Notes under the pieces: generated by a model | Told to the model about the DNA's origin: nothing | Database searches by the model: none | Seen by the model: only the letters and a program-made list of their open reading frames with translations | Source of the DNA: Nostoc sp. HK-01 | Lineage (GTDB): Bacteria > Cyanobacteriota > Cyanobacteriia > Cyanobacteriales > Nostocaceae | Assembly (NCBI GenBank): GCA_003990705.1 | Contig: AP018318.1 | Span: 2,855,501-2,919,500, forward strand | Direction of reading: 5' to 3' | Length of the DNA: 64,000 bases | Shown: positions 57,015 through 64,000 of the stretch, piece after piece | How positions within the stretch are numbered: position 1 is the stretch's first letter | How the letters are laid out: the number at the start of each line of letters is the position of its first letter | Program-made: the position numbers and the translations under genes

Positions 57015-57662
57015 TTACCACTGCTTTGTTGAGCGAATATCTGCTGTCTTTTGCTGGCGAGTTTTTTGTAGTTTCTTCTTTATGTCTTTAATTTCTACTA
57101 ATCCTAAAGACTCAGCAATACGCCCTAAGAGTTCTTGCCATCGCTTGGAAACTTCACCCTGGCTAATTCTTAATTCAGTAGCAATTTGAGTTTGCGTTTT
57201 ACTATCAACTTTTGCTTGCCATAATTTTAGATAATTTCGGTGGGGATAGTATTTATCAAGTTGGTAAATAGACTCTAGTGTTTTCATAATTAAATCTGCA
57301 CGTTCTATAGCATCCAAGGTGCTAAATTCATCAGAAATTGTGTCTAATAGAGACATATCCGTTCCTGGGATATTATCGTCCAAACTCTGGCATTTCCTTA
57401 AACTTTCTTTACGAACAAAATCAATAATTACACACCTAGCTACAGCAACAGCCCAGTGATAAAACTGTTCTACATTCCCTTGCCGAAACTTTCCTGCTTG
57501 AAAAGCTACAAACACTTTTAAATAAGCGATTTGAGAAGCATCTTCCCAAGATAAACCTGTTCCCCTAGTGTATTTACGGGCAATCTTTTCTAATCTCTGA
57601 CGGTAGTCCAATCTGATCAGAGTTTCTTCATAAGAAGACAGTGATTCCTGTTCTAATAGCAT
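57015..57662 (-). CDS. RNA polymerase sigma-70 family factor, ECF-like
   Basis: A 215-residue protein. Region 2 (LSWEDASQIAYLKVFVAFQA ... FYHWAVAVARCVIIDFVRKE) and region 4 (KTQTQIATELRISQGEVSKRWQELLGRI, helix-turn-helix) are clear, with no region 3, so the layout is ECF-like. It should direct RNA polymerase to a small regulon. Its own gene is divergent from the first of the GG-leader peptide genes, 650 bp away, making that cluster a plausible target. An unknown gene follows it on the same strand. Confidence 0.85.
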   Translation of the reverse strand: MLLEQESLSSYEETLIRLDYRQRLEKIARKYTRGTGLSWEDASQIAYLKVFVAFQAGKFRQGNVEQFYHWAVAVARCVIIDFVRKESLRKCQSLDDNIPGTDMSLLDTISDEFSTLDAIERADLIMKTLESIYQLDKYYPHRNYLKLWQAKVDSKTQTQIATELRISQGEVSKRWQELLGRIAESLGLVEIKDIKKKLQKTRQQKTADIRSTKQW

Positions 57663-58168
57663 AAGTTATTAAGCAAAATTAATTTTCTAGCTCAAATGCT
57701 TTTACACTTTAAAACACACTAACTATATGATGAAAAATTTATTTACTCTATGTTAGCTACTATGCTTTCACGTGTAATTAGTTGTGTTTTATGGAAATAC
57801 TCAAGTGGATTTTGAGAACATTTACTTACATTTCTAAAACAAATATTAGGCAAAATCAATAAATTAATGCACTCAAGAAACAAGTAAAATAGACAATAAT
57901 ACACATATTATTGTTCTTATTATTTTGAACAAGACATAAAAAAAAGATAAAAATAAATATTAATTAGAATAGACAATCTTGAAAATTTGGTTACAACCAA
58001 GCTATTCCTTATTTAACAAGGATTTTTTAAAGCTATATTAAGTAGTTATAAGACAATATTTAAAGTATTGAGTCTATAAGAGTTTAACAAATATTTTTTT
58101 ATTAAAAGTGATAGCCGCTTTTATCTCAAATTTGAGATTGAAATGACTACTATTAATCTGTGTTTACA
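57663..58168. other. Very AT-rich region between the sigma gene and the peptide cluster
   Basis: Contains an inverted repeat TTGTTC (57911-57916) and GAACAA (57927-57932). No gene was recognised. It should hold the promoter of the sigma factor gene. Confidence 0.4.
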
Positions 58169-58310
58169 AGACAAAAAATAATTTATGTCCTACAAATATC
58201 TAAAAATACCTGATTTTAGCATGGTATTTCACATATAATATTCTGGGTAAACTGTTCATAAACATAATAAATTAAAAATCAAACCTACTTATTTTGCAGG
58301 AACTAAGCTC

Positions 58311-58577
58311 ATGGCTATAACTAGAATTTTCACCTTACATTCTAATTCCATAGAAGCATTTATCGACAATCTAATTACAGAGCAAACAGAAACTATATTG
58401 GGAGGTCTTTATCCCTATGGATTTCGCATTATGAACATTACGGATAGAACGTATATCAATGCTGTTGATAATAGTGTTAGATTTGACGGTGGAGGTGCAG
58501 GTTCAGTCAATTATCATGATAATAATATTCATACAACAACCAGTTCAAGGTCAATATACAATAGATTTATTTATTAG
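58311..58577 (+). CDS. Double-glycine leader peptide precursor 1
   Basis: An 88-residue protein. Leader of 32 residues ending in TEQTETILGG, matching the GG-type leaders recognised by C39-peptidase transporters. The predicted 56-residue product starts LYPYGFRIMNITDRTYINAV and is rich in Asn, Tyr and Gly, with a GGGAGS stretch and no Cys, so lanthionine or disulfide bridges are impossible. AGGA precedes the ATG. It is a close paralogue of the peptide at 59527. Product type (bacteriocin, signal or matrix peptide) is unknown. Confidence 0.85.
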   Translation: MAITRIFTLHSNSIEAFIDNLITEQTETILGGLYPYGFRIMNITDRTYINAVDNSVRFDGGGAGSVNYHDNNIHTTTSSRSIYNRFIY

Positions 58578-58638
58578 TTCTTGAACTTATATTGTTGCAA
58601 CTGTAGTACCAAAAGTTGTTGATAAAGTTTTTAAGAGT

Positions 58639-58672
58639 AACCCGGATTTCTGAAAAGTAAAAAATCTGGGTT
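58639..58672 (+). terminator. Hairpin after peptide gene 1
   Basis: AACCCGGATTT pairs with AAATCTGGGTT (one G-U), loop about 12 bases. The T-run is weak (TTATATATTT). The position matches the stronger terminator after peptide gene 2. Confidence 0.7.
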
Positions 58673-58749
58673 ATATATTTACTAAAATTTATAATATTTA
58701 TTTTGTCTAATTTCGGCGATCGCAACTGTTTTCAGTCTACTAAAATTTA

Positions 58750-59046
58750 TCAGTATATAATGATAGTATTTCTTTGACCTTTGATAGGAACCCCATTTAT
58801 GTAAATTTTTCTAGAATTATCTATACTGTTAATTTTTTTACCACTATATTCAAAGCTATCTGTACTTTGAGATTTAGTTTTGGGCTTACTCGGATTCTTA
58901 GTAATGTTGATTATATAAGCATAAGGGTAATCTTCATTAGGCTGGCAATAACCTCCCAAGAAAGTTTCTGCCTGGATTGGAGTTATTTCTTGTATAAGTA
59001 ACTCTGCATTATTGTGATGAAATTCTAAATCTATTATTTCAGCCAT
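58750..59046 (-). CDS. Double-glycine leader peptide precursor 2, opposite strand
   Basis: A 98-residue protein with a strong ribosome-binding site (AAGGAG, seven bases before the ATG). The leader ends in TPIQAETFLGG, with the GG at 31-32 exactly as in precursors 1 and 3. The 66-residue product (YCQPNEDYPYAYIINITKNP ... DNSRKIYINGVPIKG) shares YPYxxxIxNIT and YIN patterns with them but is longer, basic and has one Cys. It lies between the two duplicated cassettes in the reverse orientation. Confidence 0.83.
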   Translation of the reverse strand: MAEIIDLEFHHNNAELLIQEITPIQAETFLGGYCQPNEDYPYAYIINITKNPSKPKTKSQSTDSFEYSGKKINSIDNSRKIYINGVPIKGQRNTIIIY

Positions 59047-59384
59047 TATCTTACTCCTTTATCCTGATATTTTATAGATTTATACAAAGTTAATTATGTA
59101 ATTGATAGCAACTAAAAGTATCTCGAACTCGTATTTTTAGTTATAAAAATAATATATAAAAATAAAATTATCCTAAAGTAATAAAAAAATGTTAACCTTT
59201 GGTAGTAGCTATTAGCTTGCTTTTGTTTTAGTTTCTAAAATTTAGCATCATTTCTCTAAAATGATTTATCAATAATATCTCCTATTTTGACATTGTACTT
59301 AAAGTAAACTGTACCAAGTATGGCATTCAACAGCAATATTATTACATTTAAAATTCGGATTACTGTTATTGACATTAATTAACC
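59047..59384. other. AT-rich spacer between peptide genes 2 and 3
   Basis: Should hold the promoter of the minus-strand peptide gene. No other feature was recognised. Confidence 0.4.
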
Positions 59385-59526
59385 AGACAAAAAAGACTTA
59401 TGTCTTATAAATATTACAAAATCTCTGGTGGCAACATAACAATCTACATATAATAGTCAAGGAAAACAGGTTAGTAATACAACAAACTAAAAAATCAGTT
59501 ATACTTAGTTCATAACCAGTAACATT

Positions 59527-59781
59527 ATGAAAAAAATTGTAGTTTCCGCCTTATATCCCTATTCCATAGAAACATTTATCCACAATTTAACTATAGAGCA
59601 AGCAGAAACTATATGGGGAGGTAGTTATCCCTATGGGTTTGAAATAATGAACTCTAGTGATAGGACGTATATTAATGCTTTTGACAAAAGTATGAGATAT
59701 GACGGTGGAGGTGTAGGTTCATTCAATTCTCATGATAATAATATTTATGCTATAACCAGTTCAAGGTCAATATATAATTGA
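59527..59781 (+). CDS. Double-glycine leader peptide precursor 3
   Basis: An 84-residue protein. Leader of 32 residues ending in TIEQAETIWGG. The product, 52 residues, starts SYPYGFEIMNSSDRTYINAF, and its end (SSRSIYN) matches precursor 1, which has four extra residues there. The start codon ATG 59527 lacks a clear ribosome-binding site. Conservation between the two extends through the mature part (YPYGFxIMN, DRTYINA, R-[FY]-DGGGxGS, HDNNI), so the product, and not only the leader, seems to be under selection. Confidence 0.84.
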   Translation: MKKIVVSALYPYSIETFIHNLTIEQAETIWGGSYPYGFEIMNSSDRTYINAFDKSMRYDGGGVGSFNSHDNNIYAITSSRSIYN

Positions 59782-59851
59782 ATGATTTATTAGTTCTTGA
59801 TAATTAGTGCAACTGTAGCGCCAAAAATGGCTGATAAATTTTTTGATATTA

Positions 59852-59885
59852 AGCCGGATTTTCTCAAGTGAGAAATCCGGTTTTT
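59852..59885 (+). terminator. Intrinsic terminator after peptide gene 3
   Basis: GCCGGATTTTCTC and GAGAAATCCGG make a stem of about 11 pairs with loop AAGT, followed by TTTTT. Confidence 0.85.
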
Positions 59886-60231
59886 ACATTTAATAAATTA
59901 ATTTATATATTTGCGTATAAAAGTTTTCTACTGAAGCTGTAAGTATTTAGTGTAGCTTTTACTCTCGAACAAGCATCTCAAGAATTGGTGTATTTTATTA
60001 CTTACTCAATTACGAGAAAATGGCAATTTAGGATACAGGTACGGTAAGCGATCGCTCTGTCAATAAATACTGAAAGTTAATTAAAGACAAATGATAGGTT
60101 CGCTGATCTCATTTTAACTTGGACAAAAATCTAATTTTGGAATATTTTGCATCGAGTATACGTTAAAGGAAATAGGAACAGTTCACTATTAAGCTCATAA
60201 ATAGACAAGAAATTTTGGCTATTAGCAAATA
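59886..60231. other. AT-rich spacer
   Basis: One HIP1 site near 60050. No gene was recognised. Confidence 0.4.
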
Positions 60232-60430
60232 CTTTACTTGGATGTTTACCTTAATATGATCTGTGACGGGAAAAGATGTGTGTACCTTTTCACTACGAAA
60301 AAGTGCCACTTTAACCTTGATCCTGATGCGCTTAATTACACAATATGCTATTGCAAATTATCGATATCGAAAATAACGAACTGTTCAGCGAAATTTCTCC
60401 TCAAGAATCTGCTTACGTTAGTGGAGGTTT
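60232..60430 (+). repeat. Second duplicated unit, copy 1 (5' region and leader)
   Basis: The stretch from GGATGTTTACC to the GGAGGT codons of the leader matches 60840-61035. The 110-base region before the start codon is conserved as well as the leader, including CTGTGAC/TTGTGAC, GAAAAGAT, CTTGA-CCTGATGC and CACAATATGCT. Confidence 0.75.
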
Positions 60431-60554
60431 ACCTGCATCCTATGCCTTCGGTGCAGCTGCACTAACCGCCGGGATTTTTGCTGTGTTAATTGCGCTCGGA
60501 GTTAACTCTATTGGGTCAGAGTTTCGGAAACCAATTTCTGAAAGCCGTTCCTAG
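60345..60554 (+). CDS. Double-glycine leader peptide precursor 4
   Basis: A 69-residue protein. Leader MLLQIIDIENNELFSEISPQ followed by ESAYVSGG (GG at 27-28), a clear bacteriocin-type leader (ELxxISxxE pattern). The 41-residue product begins LPASYAFGAAALTAGIFAVL and is a small-residue-rich hydrophobic helix with a charged tail (EFRKPISESRS), like membrane-active class II bacteriocins. No ribosome-binding site is visible, so the start is supported mainly by its match with precursor 5. Confidence 0.78.
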   Translation: MLLQIIDIENNELFSEISPQESAYVSGGLPASYAFGAAALTAGIFAVLIALGVNSIGSEFRKPISESRS

Positions 60555-60839
60555 GCTAATGTCTAGATTTTGGCTAAAAGTTTTAGTGAGTTTTAAAAAA
60601 TAAAATTTCAAAGCTTGATTAAACTAAAGTTCCAAAATCTTGCTTCGACTATTGTTTTCTGAAATTGGCAAAACAGGATTAACCTTCTCATCTCCTAAGC
60701 TTGTTTCTATAATTTGAGGAAAATAACGCGTCTTTATTAGGTTTCAAGAAATTGAATCTGATGAAATACCCACTACTTATGATTGAGCGAAATAGACGCG
60801 TTATTATATTTTTTATTTTTATAAAAATTCTCCTCAAAC
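60555..60839. other. AT-rich spacer
   Basis: No gene or terminator was recognised in these roughly 285 bases; the gap to the next start codon is about 400. Confidence 0.4.
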
Positions 60840-61035
60840 AATTTATTTAGATATTTACCCTAATGTGATTTGTGACAAGAAAAGATCTGTCTAACTTTTG
60901 GCTATAAAGAAGCGTAACTTTACTCTTGACCCTGATGCTATTAATTCACAATATGCTGCAAATTACCGATCTCGAAAATAATGAACTGTTCACCCAAGCC
61001 TCTTCAGAAGAACTAGCTACTGTATTAGGAGGTAT
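60840..61035 (+). repeat. Second duplicated unit, copy 2 (5' region and leader)
   Basis: Counterpart of 60232-60430; see that entry. The similarity ends soon after the GG codons, so the leaders and control regions are shared while the mature peptides differ. Confidence 0.75.
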
Positions 61036-61216
61036 TACTGGTGTTGATTTGGCTAATATTCAGGATGGTATAGGTAATTATTCAAATAGCGTTAGGCTGT
61101 TTTCTCTGGATGGCAACAAGCTTTTTACAATTGACCTTTCAAGATTAACTATCAATTTGGTAGCGGTCTTACCTTCAGGTTTACCAAAGGTTCTAAGTTG
61201 GACTAACTGGATTTAA
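60953..61216 (+). CDS. Double-glycine leader peptide precursor 5
   Basis: An 87-residue protein from the ATG at 60953, chosen by alignment with precursor 4; in-frame starts at 60926 and 60935 would extend it. Leader MLQITDLENNELFTQASSEE followed by LATVLGG (GG at 26-27). The 60-residue product begins ITGVDLANIQDGIGNYSNSV and ends in a hydrophobic segment (INLVAVLPSGLPKVLSWTNW). Unlike precursor 4 in the mature part. The exporter genes start 72 bp downstream, so it could share their transcript. Confidence 0.8.
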   Translation: MLQITDLENNELFTQASSEELATVLGGITGVDLANIQDGIGNYSNSVRLFSLDGNKLFTIDLSRLTINLVAVLPSGLPKVLSWTNWI

Positions 61217-61288
61217 ACATTAATTCTGCTGGCTTGTTGAAGTGAACTAGATGTACAGGTTGTGCAAACTAACTTGAAAGAGATAATT

Positions 61289-62476
61289 ATGGTATACAAA
61301 CAAAGACAGCCATTAACAAAACCGGTAAGTTGGTATTTGATAATGTTGACAACCGCTATGGCTGTAGTTCCTGGCGCACTTTCTCTCTACAGCTTTTCAC
61401 GATTTCAGTTGAATTCTAAATTAGACTCACCTACTCCTAATATTTATCCTACGATAACTGCTGTTACTGCTTTAGGTTCTTTACAACCTGAAGGAGAAAT
61501 CATTCGTCTATCTGCTTCTAACTCTCAAGGAAGTGTTCGAGTGGCGAAACTTCTGATTAAACAAGGAAGTTGGGTACGTCAAGGACAAGTAGTTGCAGTT
61601 CTTGATAGTTATTATTCCCGTCTTACAGCCTTAGAAAAAGCACAAAAACAAGTTTTAGTAGCCCAAGCGAGTCTTAATCAAGTAAAAGCGGGAGCTAAAT
61701 CGGGAGATATATCTGCACAGCAAGCAACTATTGATCGTCTAGGAGCTGATCTGTCTGGAGCAATATCTGCACAACAAGCAACTATTGTTCGACTAGAAGC
61801 GGAATTAAGTAATGCTGAAAGCGAAAATCAGCGCTATCAGCAGCTATATAAAGTAGGTGCAATTTCTGCTTCTGAATCAGAAGCCAAACGTTTGCAAGTC
61901 GAAATTCTGCAACAGCGCTATAAAGAAGCAAAAGCTTCTAACAGTCGAGTTGTAGAAACTATTCAACAGCAGCTGATGGAGGCCAAAGCCAAGTTCGCAA
62001 GTATTACAGAAGTCCGTGCTACTGATGTGCAAGCAGCACAAGCTAATGTCGAGAGTGCAAAAGCTTCAGTTAAACAAGCTCAGGCTGAGTTGGATTTGAG
62101 TTCTGTGCGAGCGCCGATAGCTGGACAAATTCTGAAAATTAATACTCGTCCTGGCGAAATTATTGGGACGAAAGGAATAGCTGACTTAGGCCGTACACAA
62201 CAGATGTATGCAGTAGCAGAAATTTATGAAACTGATATTAAAAAAGTACGTTTAGGTCAGTCAGTCGTTATTACTAGTGATGCTTTACCAAAGCAATTAC
62301 GAGGAACAGTCACAGATATTGGTCTGCAAGTCGGACAACAAAATATGTTTAATAATTTGCAAGTCGATACAGATAACAAAGTAATTGAGGTAAAAATTCG
62401 GATTAACAACATGAAAGATTATAAACAAATTACCGCTCTTACTAACTTACAGGTGCAGGTACGCATTCGCATCTAA
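61289..62476 (+). CDS. HlyD/DevB-family membrane fusion protein
   Basis: A 395-residue protein from the ATG at 61289 (AAAGAG eight bases upstream); a GTG at 61262 would add nine residues. One N-terminal transmembrane helix (about 17-37), then the DevB-type start TAVTALGSLQPEGEIIRLSA, a lipoyl half-motif, a long coiled coil (about 125-255) with a repeated SAQQATIxRLxA segment, and the second lipoyl half (VRAPIAGQILKINTRPGEII). It connects the inner-membrane ABC complex to an outer-membrane TolC-type channel. In Anabaena DevB works with DevC/DevA in heterocyst glycolipid export; here the neighbours suggest another substrate. Confidence 0.92.
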   Translation: MVYKQRQPLTKPVSWYLIMLTTAMAVVPGALSLYSFSRFQLNSKLDSPTPNIYPTITAVTALGSLQPEGEIIRLSASNSQGSVRVAKLLIKQGSWVRQGQVVAVLDSYYSRLTALEKAQKQVLVAQASLNQVKAGAKSGDISAQQATIDRLGADLSGAISAQQATIVRLEAELSNAESENQRYQQLYKVGAISASESEAKRLQVEILQQRYKEAKASNSRVVETIQQQLMEAKAKFASITEVRATDVQAAQANVESAKASVKQAQAELDLSSVRAPIAGQILKINTRPGEIIGTKGIADLGRTQQMYAVAEIYETDIKKVRLGQSVVITSDALPKQLRGTVTDIGLQVGQQNMFNNLQVDTDNKVIEVKIRINNMKDYKQITALTNLQVQVRIRI

Positions 62477-62554
62477 TTTTATAGAGAAGCCTGGATGAAT
62501 ACACCAACTAATTATTTTTTTGTAATGGGTAGTTTCTAGATATAGGACTATAAA

Positions 62555-63727
62555 ATGATTATTAATATATCTCTAGCTTGGCTACAGTTAGCCCGACAAA
62601 AAGCTCGTTTCCTTGTGGCTGCGACTGGAATTGCTTTTATTGCGGTCATGATGTTTATCCAAGTTGGTTTTCAAGATGCTTTATATACTAGTGCTACACA
62701 GTTACATAATCATCTCAAAGGCGATTTATTCATCATCAGTACTCAATATCAATCATTGACATTTAATCAAAGTTTTCCCCGTTGGTATTTATATCAGATA
62801 CTAGGGTGTGATGGGATAGAATCAGTCAATCCATTGTATATGCAGTTTGCTAAACTAAAAAATTTAAATAATGGGATTAAATTTCCCATATTTGTATTAG
62901 GTTTTGAACCGGATAAATCAATTTTAGATTTACCCATTATTCAGCAGAGTCACAGTTTACTACAATTACCAAACATAGTTTTATTTGACAGTAAATCTCG
63001 ATCACAATTTGGCCCAATCTCTCAAGAATTTGAAGAAGAAAAAACTGTAATTCTTGAAATATTTAACTATACTTCTTCAATTGGCTATAAAGTAAAAGTT
63101 GGTGGATTATTTAGCTTAGGGCCATCCTTTGGAGTTGATGGAAATTTAATTGTTAGTACCTCTACTTTTTTCCAAATATTCCAAGGTCGTTCAGTACAAA
63201 ATGTAGATATAGGCATCATTAATCTCAAACCCGATGCTAACCCTCAACGGGTTTTGGCTAGTTTAACTGCCAAATTACCTAAAGATGTAATAGTAATTAC
63301 ACGCCAGGATTTTATTAATCTGGAAAAAAACTATTGGACTGTCAGAGCGCCAATTGGATTTGTGTTTCAATTGATGGTGACTATGGTATTTATTGTTGGT
63401 GTAGTAGTTGTCTATCAAATTCTTTATAGTAATATCTCTAGTCATTTAGCTGAATATGCAACTCTTAAAGCAATGGGTTTTAAAAATAAATACCTGCTAA
63501 TTGTAGTATTTCAACAATCTTTAATATTAGCTTTTTTTGGATACATACCTGGTTTGGCTATATCTATAGCTTTGTACGATGTAGCTCAAGATTTTACTAA
63601 CTTACCAATTAGTATGAGTTTAGATAAAGCAGCGTTAGTATTATTTTTTATAGTGTTAATGTGCTTGGCTTCTGGGTTTATATCAACCAAAAAATTGCGG
63701 AATGTAGATCCAGCTAACTTTTTTTAA
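62555..63727 (+). CDS. DevC-family ABC exporter permease
   Basis: A 390-residue protein of the MacB/FtsX-like type. N-terminal helix (about 17-37) after SLAWLQLARQKARFLVAATG, a signature of DevC. A large periplasmic domain (about 40-265) follows, then three C-terminal helices (about 268-295, 315-340 and 350-372), with YATLKAMGFKNKYLL between. MacB-like permeases transmit force from the ATPase to periplasmic substrates rather than forming a pore. It follows the DevB-like gene after 78 bp. Confidence 0.92.
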   Translation: MIINISLAWLQLARQKARFLVAATGIAFIAVMMFIQVGFQDALYTSATQLHNHLKGDLFIISTQYQSLTFNQSFPRWYLYQILGCDGIESVNPLYMQFAKLKNLNNGIKFPIFVLGFEPDKSILDLPIIQQSHSLLQLPNIVLFDSKSRSQFGPISQEFEEEKTVILEIFNYTSSIGYKVKVGGLFSLGPSFGVDGNLIVSTSTFFQIFQGRSVQNVDIGIINLKPDANPQRVLASLTAKLPKDVIVITRQDFINLEKNYWTVRAPIGFVFQLMVTMVFIVGVVVVYQILYSNISSHLAEYATLKAMGFKNKYLLIVVFQQSLILAFFGYIPGLAISIALYDVAQDFTNLPISMSLDKAALVLFFIVLMCLASGFISTKKLRNVDPANFF

Positions 63728-63754
63728 TTTTATTTACGTAATTGCTTTGGTAAT

Positions 63755-64000
63755 ATGGTCATGACAGACTTTATTGTTGGCATCACAAATCTTAATCACT
63801 ATTTTGGAAAGCAAACATTAAAAAGTCAGATTTTATTTGACATTAGTTTCAATATTAAGTATGGAGAAATTGTAACTATGACTGGGCCTTCGGGTTCAGG
63901 TAAAACCACTTTATTAACTTTGATTGGTGGGTTACGTTCTGTGCAGCAGGGAAGTTTGAAATTTCTCGATCAAGAGCTTTATGGAGCTAGTAATGACAAA
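63755..64000 (+). CDS. DevA-family ABC transporter ATPase, N-terminal part (cut by window end)
   Basis: Open from ATG 63755 (or ATG 63761, two codons on) to the window end, 82 codons. Walker A GPSGSGKTTLL is intact, preceded by GEIVTMT and followed by LIGGLRSVQQGSLKFLDQEL, as in DevA/MacB/LolD ATPases. It completes the DevB-DevC-DevA order. No C39 peptidase domain precedes the P-loop, so if the GG leaders are processed, another protein must do it. Confidence 0.9.
   Translation, partial: MVMTDFIVGITNLNHYFGKQTLKSQILFDISFNIKYGEIVTMTGPSGSGKTTLLTLIGGLRSVQQGSLKFLDQELYGASNDK

Larger units (their letters stand above)
58169..58672 (+). repeat. Duplicated peptide cassette, copy 1
   Basis: Promoter-like region, GG-leader gene and hairpin that match the segment 59385-59885 in order and spacing. 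A TATAAT at 58234-58239 lies 71 bases before the start codon; in copy 2 the spacing is 72. GACAAAAAA...TTATGTC lies upstream in both copies. Confidence 0.85.
59385..59885 (+). repeat. Duplicated peptide cassette, copy 2
   Basis: Matches 58169-58672, about 1216 bp upstream: AGACAAAAAA start, TATAAT at 59449-59454, GG-leader gene, TTAGTTCTTGA just after the stop, GCAACTGTAG, and terminal hairpin. Between-copy differences are many, so the duplication is not very recent. Confidence 0.85.

Noticed and set aside
60238-60465. 75-codon plus-strand frame overlapping peptide precursor 4
   Set aside because: The paralogous region upstream of precursor 5 has a stop early in this frame, so the conserved bases are better explained as control sequence.

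Overview
The window comes from a filamentous, heterocyst-type cyanobacterium (Nostoc/Anabaena group). HIP1 sites (GCGATCGC) are scattered throughout. Photosystem II genes (psbA, psbO, psbEFLJ, ycf48, rubA), psaI and ndhCKJ are present. A cyanobacterial FtsZ/FtsQ pair, a group 3 sigma factor and DevBCA-type exporter genes also occur. This assignment rests on gene content and protein sequence; no database search was possible.

Layout. 1-2.4 kb: the edge of a type IV secretion/conjugation cluster on the minus strand (VirB2-, VirB3- and VirB4/TraC-like, the last cut by the window start). 3.5-18.9 kb: mostly housekeeping genes: a nucleotidyltransferase-fold protein, a GntR regulator divergent from leuA with two palindromic operators between them, Ap4A phosphorylase, DUF99, psbA (E130 form), cofG, hflX (apparently ATA-started), a 2OG-Fe(II) oxygenase, a Pro-Ala-rich PEP-CTERM surface protein, grxC and gshB. 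19.3-22.3 kb: ftsZ and ftsQ on the minus strand. 23.3-29.7 kb: a two-gene module of a P-loop ATPase and a 1668-residue STAND/WD40 protein. 30.7-42.7 kb: psbO, sigF-like, a lipoprotein pair, a 1181-residue acidic repeat protein, psaI, psbJ-L-F-E, ycf48, rubA and ndhC-K-J. 42.9-46.1 kb: a second, paralogous ATPase module whose partner carries near-identical TPRs. It is followed by a 21-bp minisatellite, a PIN toxin-antitoxin pair and a complete 947-bp IS5-family element. 48.4-55.8 kb: a TrmH methyltransferase, two tRNA-Leu genes, murA (apparently ATC-started), a fucosyltransferase-like protein, an M48 protease, a broken Rpn-type nuclease gene and an FMN 2-hydroxyacid oxidase. 56.2-64 kb: a sigma factor with an unknown partner gene, five small double-glycine leader peptide genes, and a DevB-DevC-DevA exporter cut by the window end.

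Two systems stand out. One is the pair of ATPase + sensor modules. Their ATPases are clearly homologous, and their partner proteins share a degenerate N-terminal domain (FPF-x-[IV]VLW ... APDF-x-SW) but carry different C-terminal repeats (STAND-NTPase + 14 WD40 in one, TPR in the other). This architecture resembles conflict or signalling systems. The other is the peptide-export locus, where two pairs of GG-leader precursors have each been duplicated together with their flanking control sequences next to a Dev-type exporter and a sigma factor. Smaller points of note are two essential-type genes with probable non-canonical start codons, competing hairpins upstream of psbO, and several coding minisatellites.
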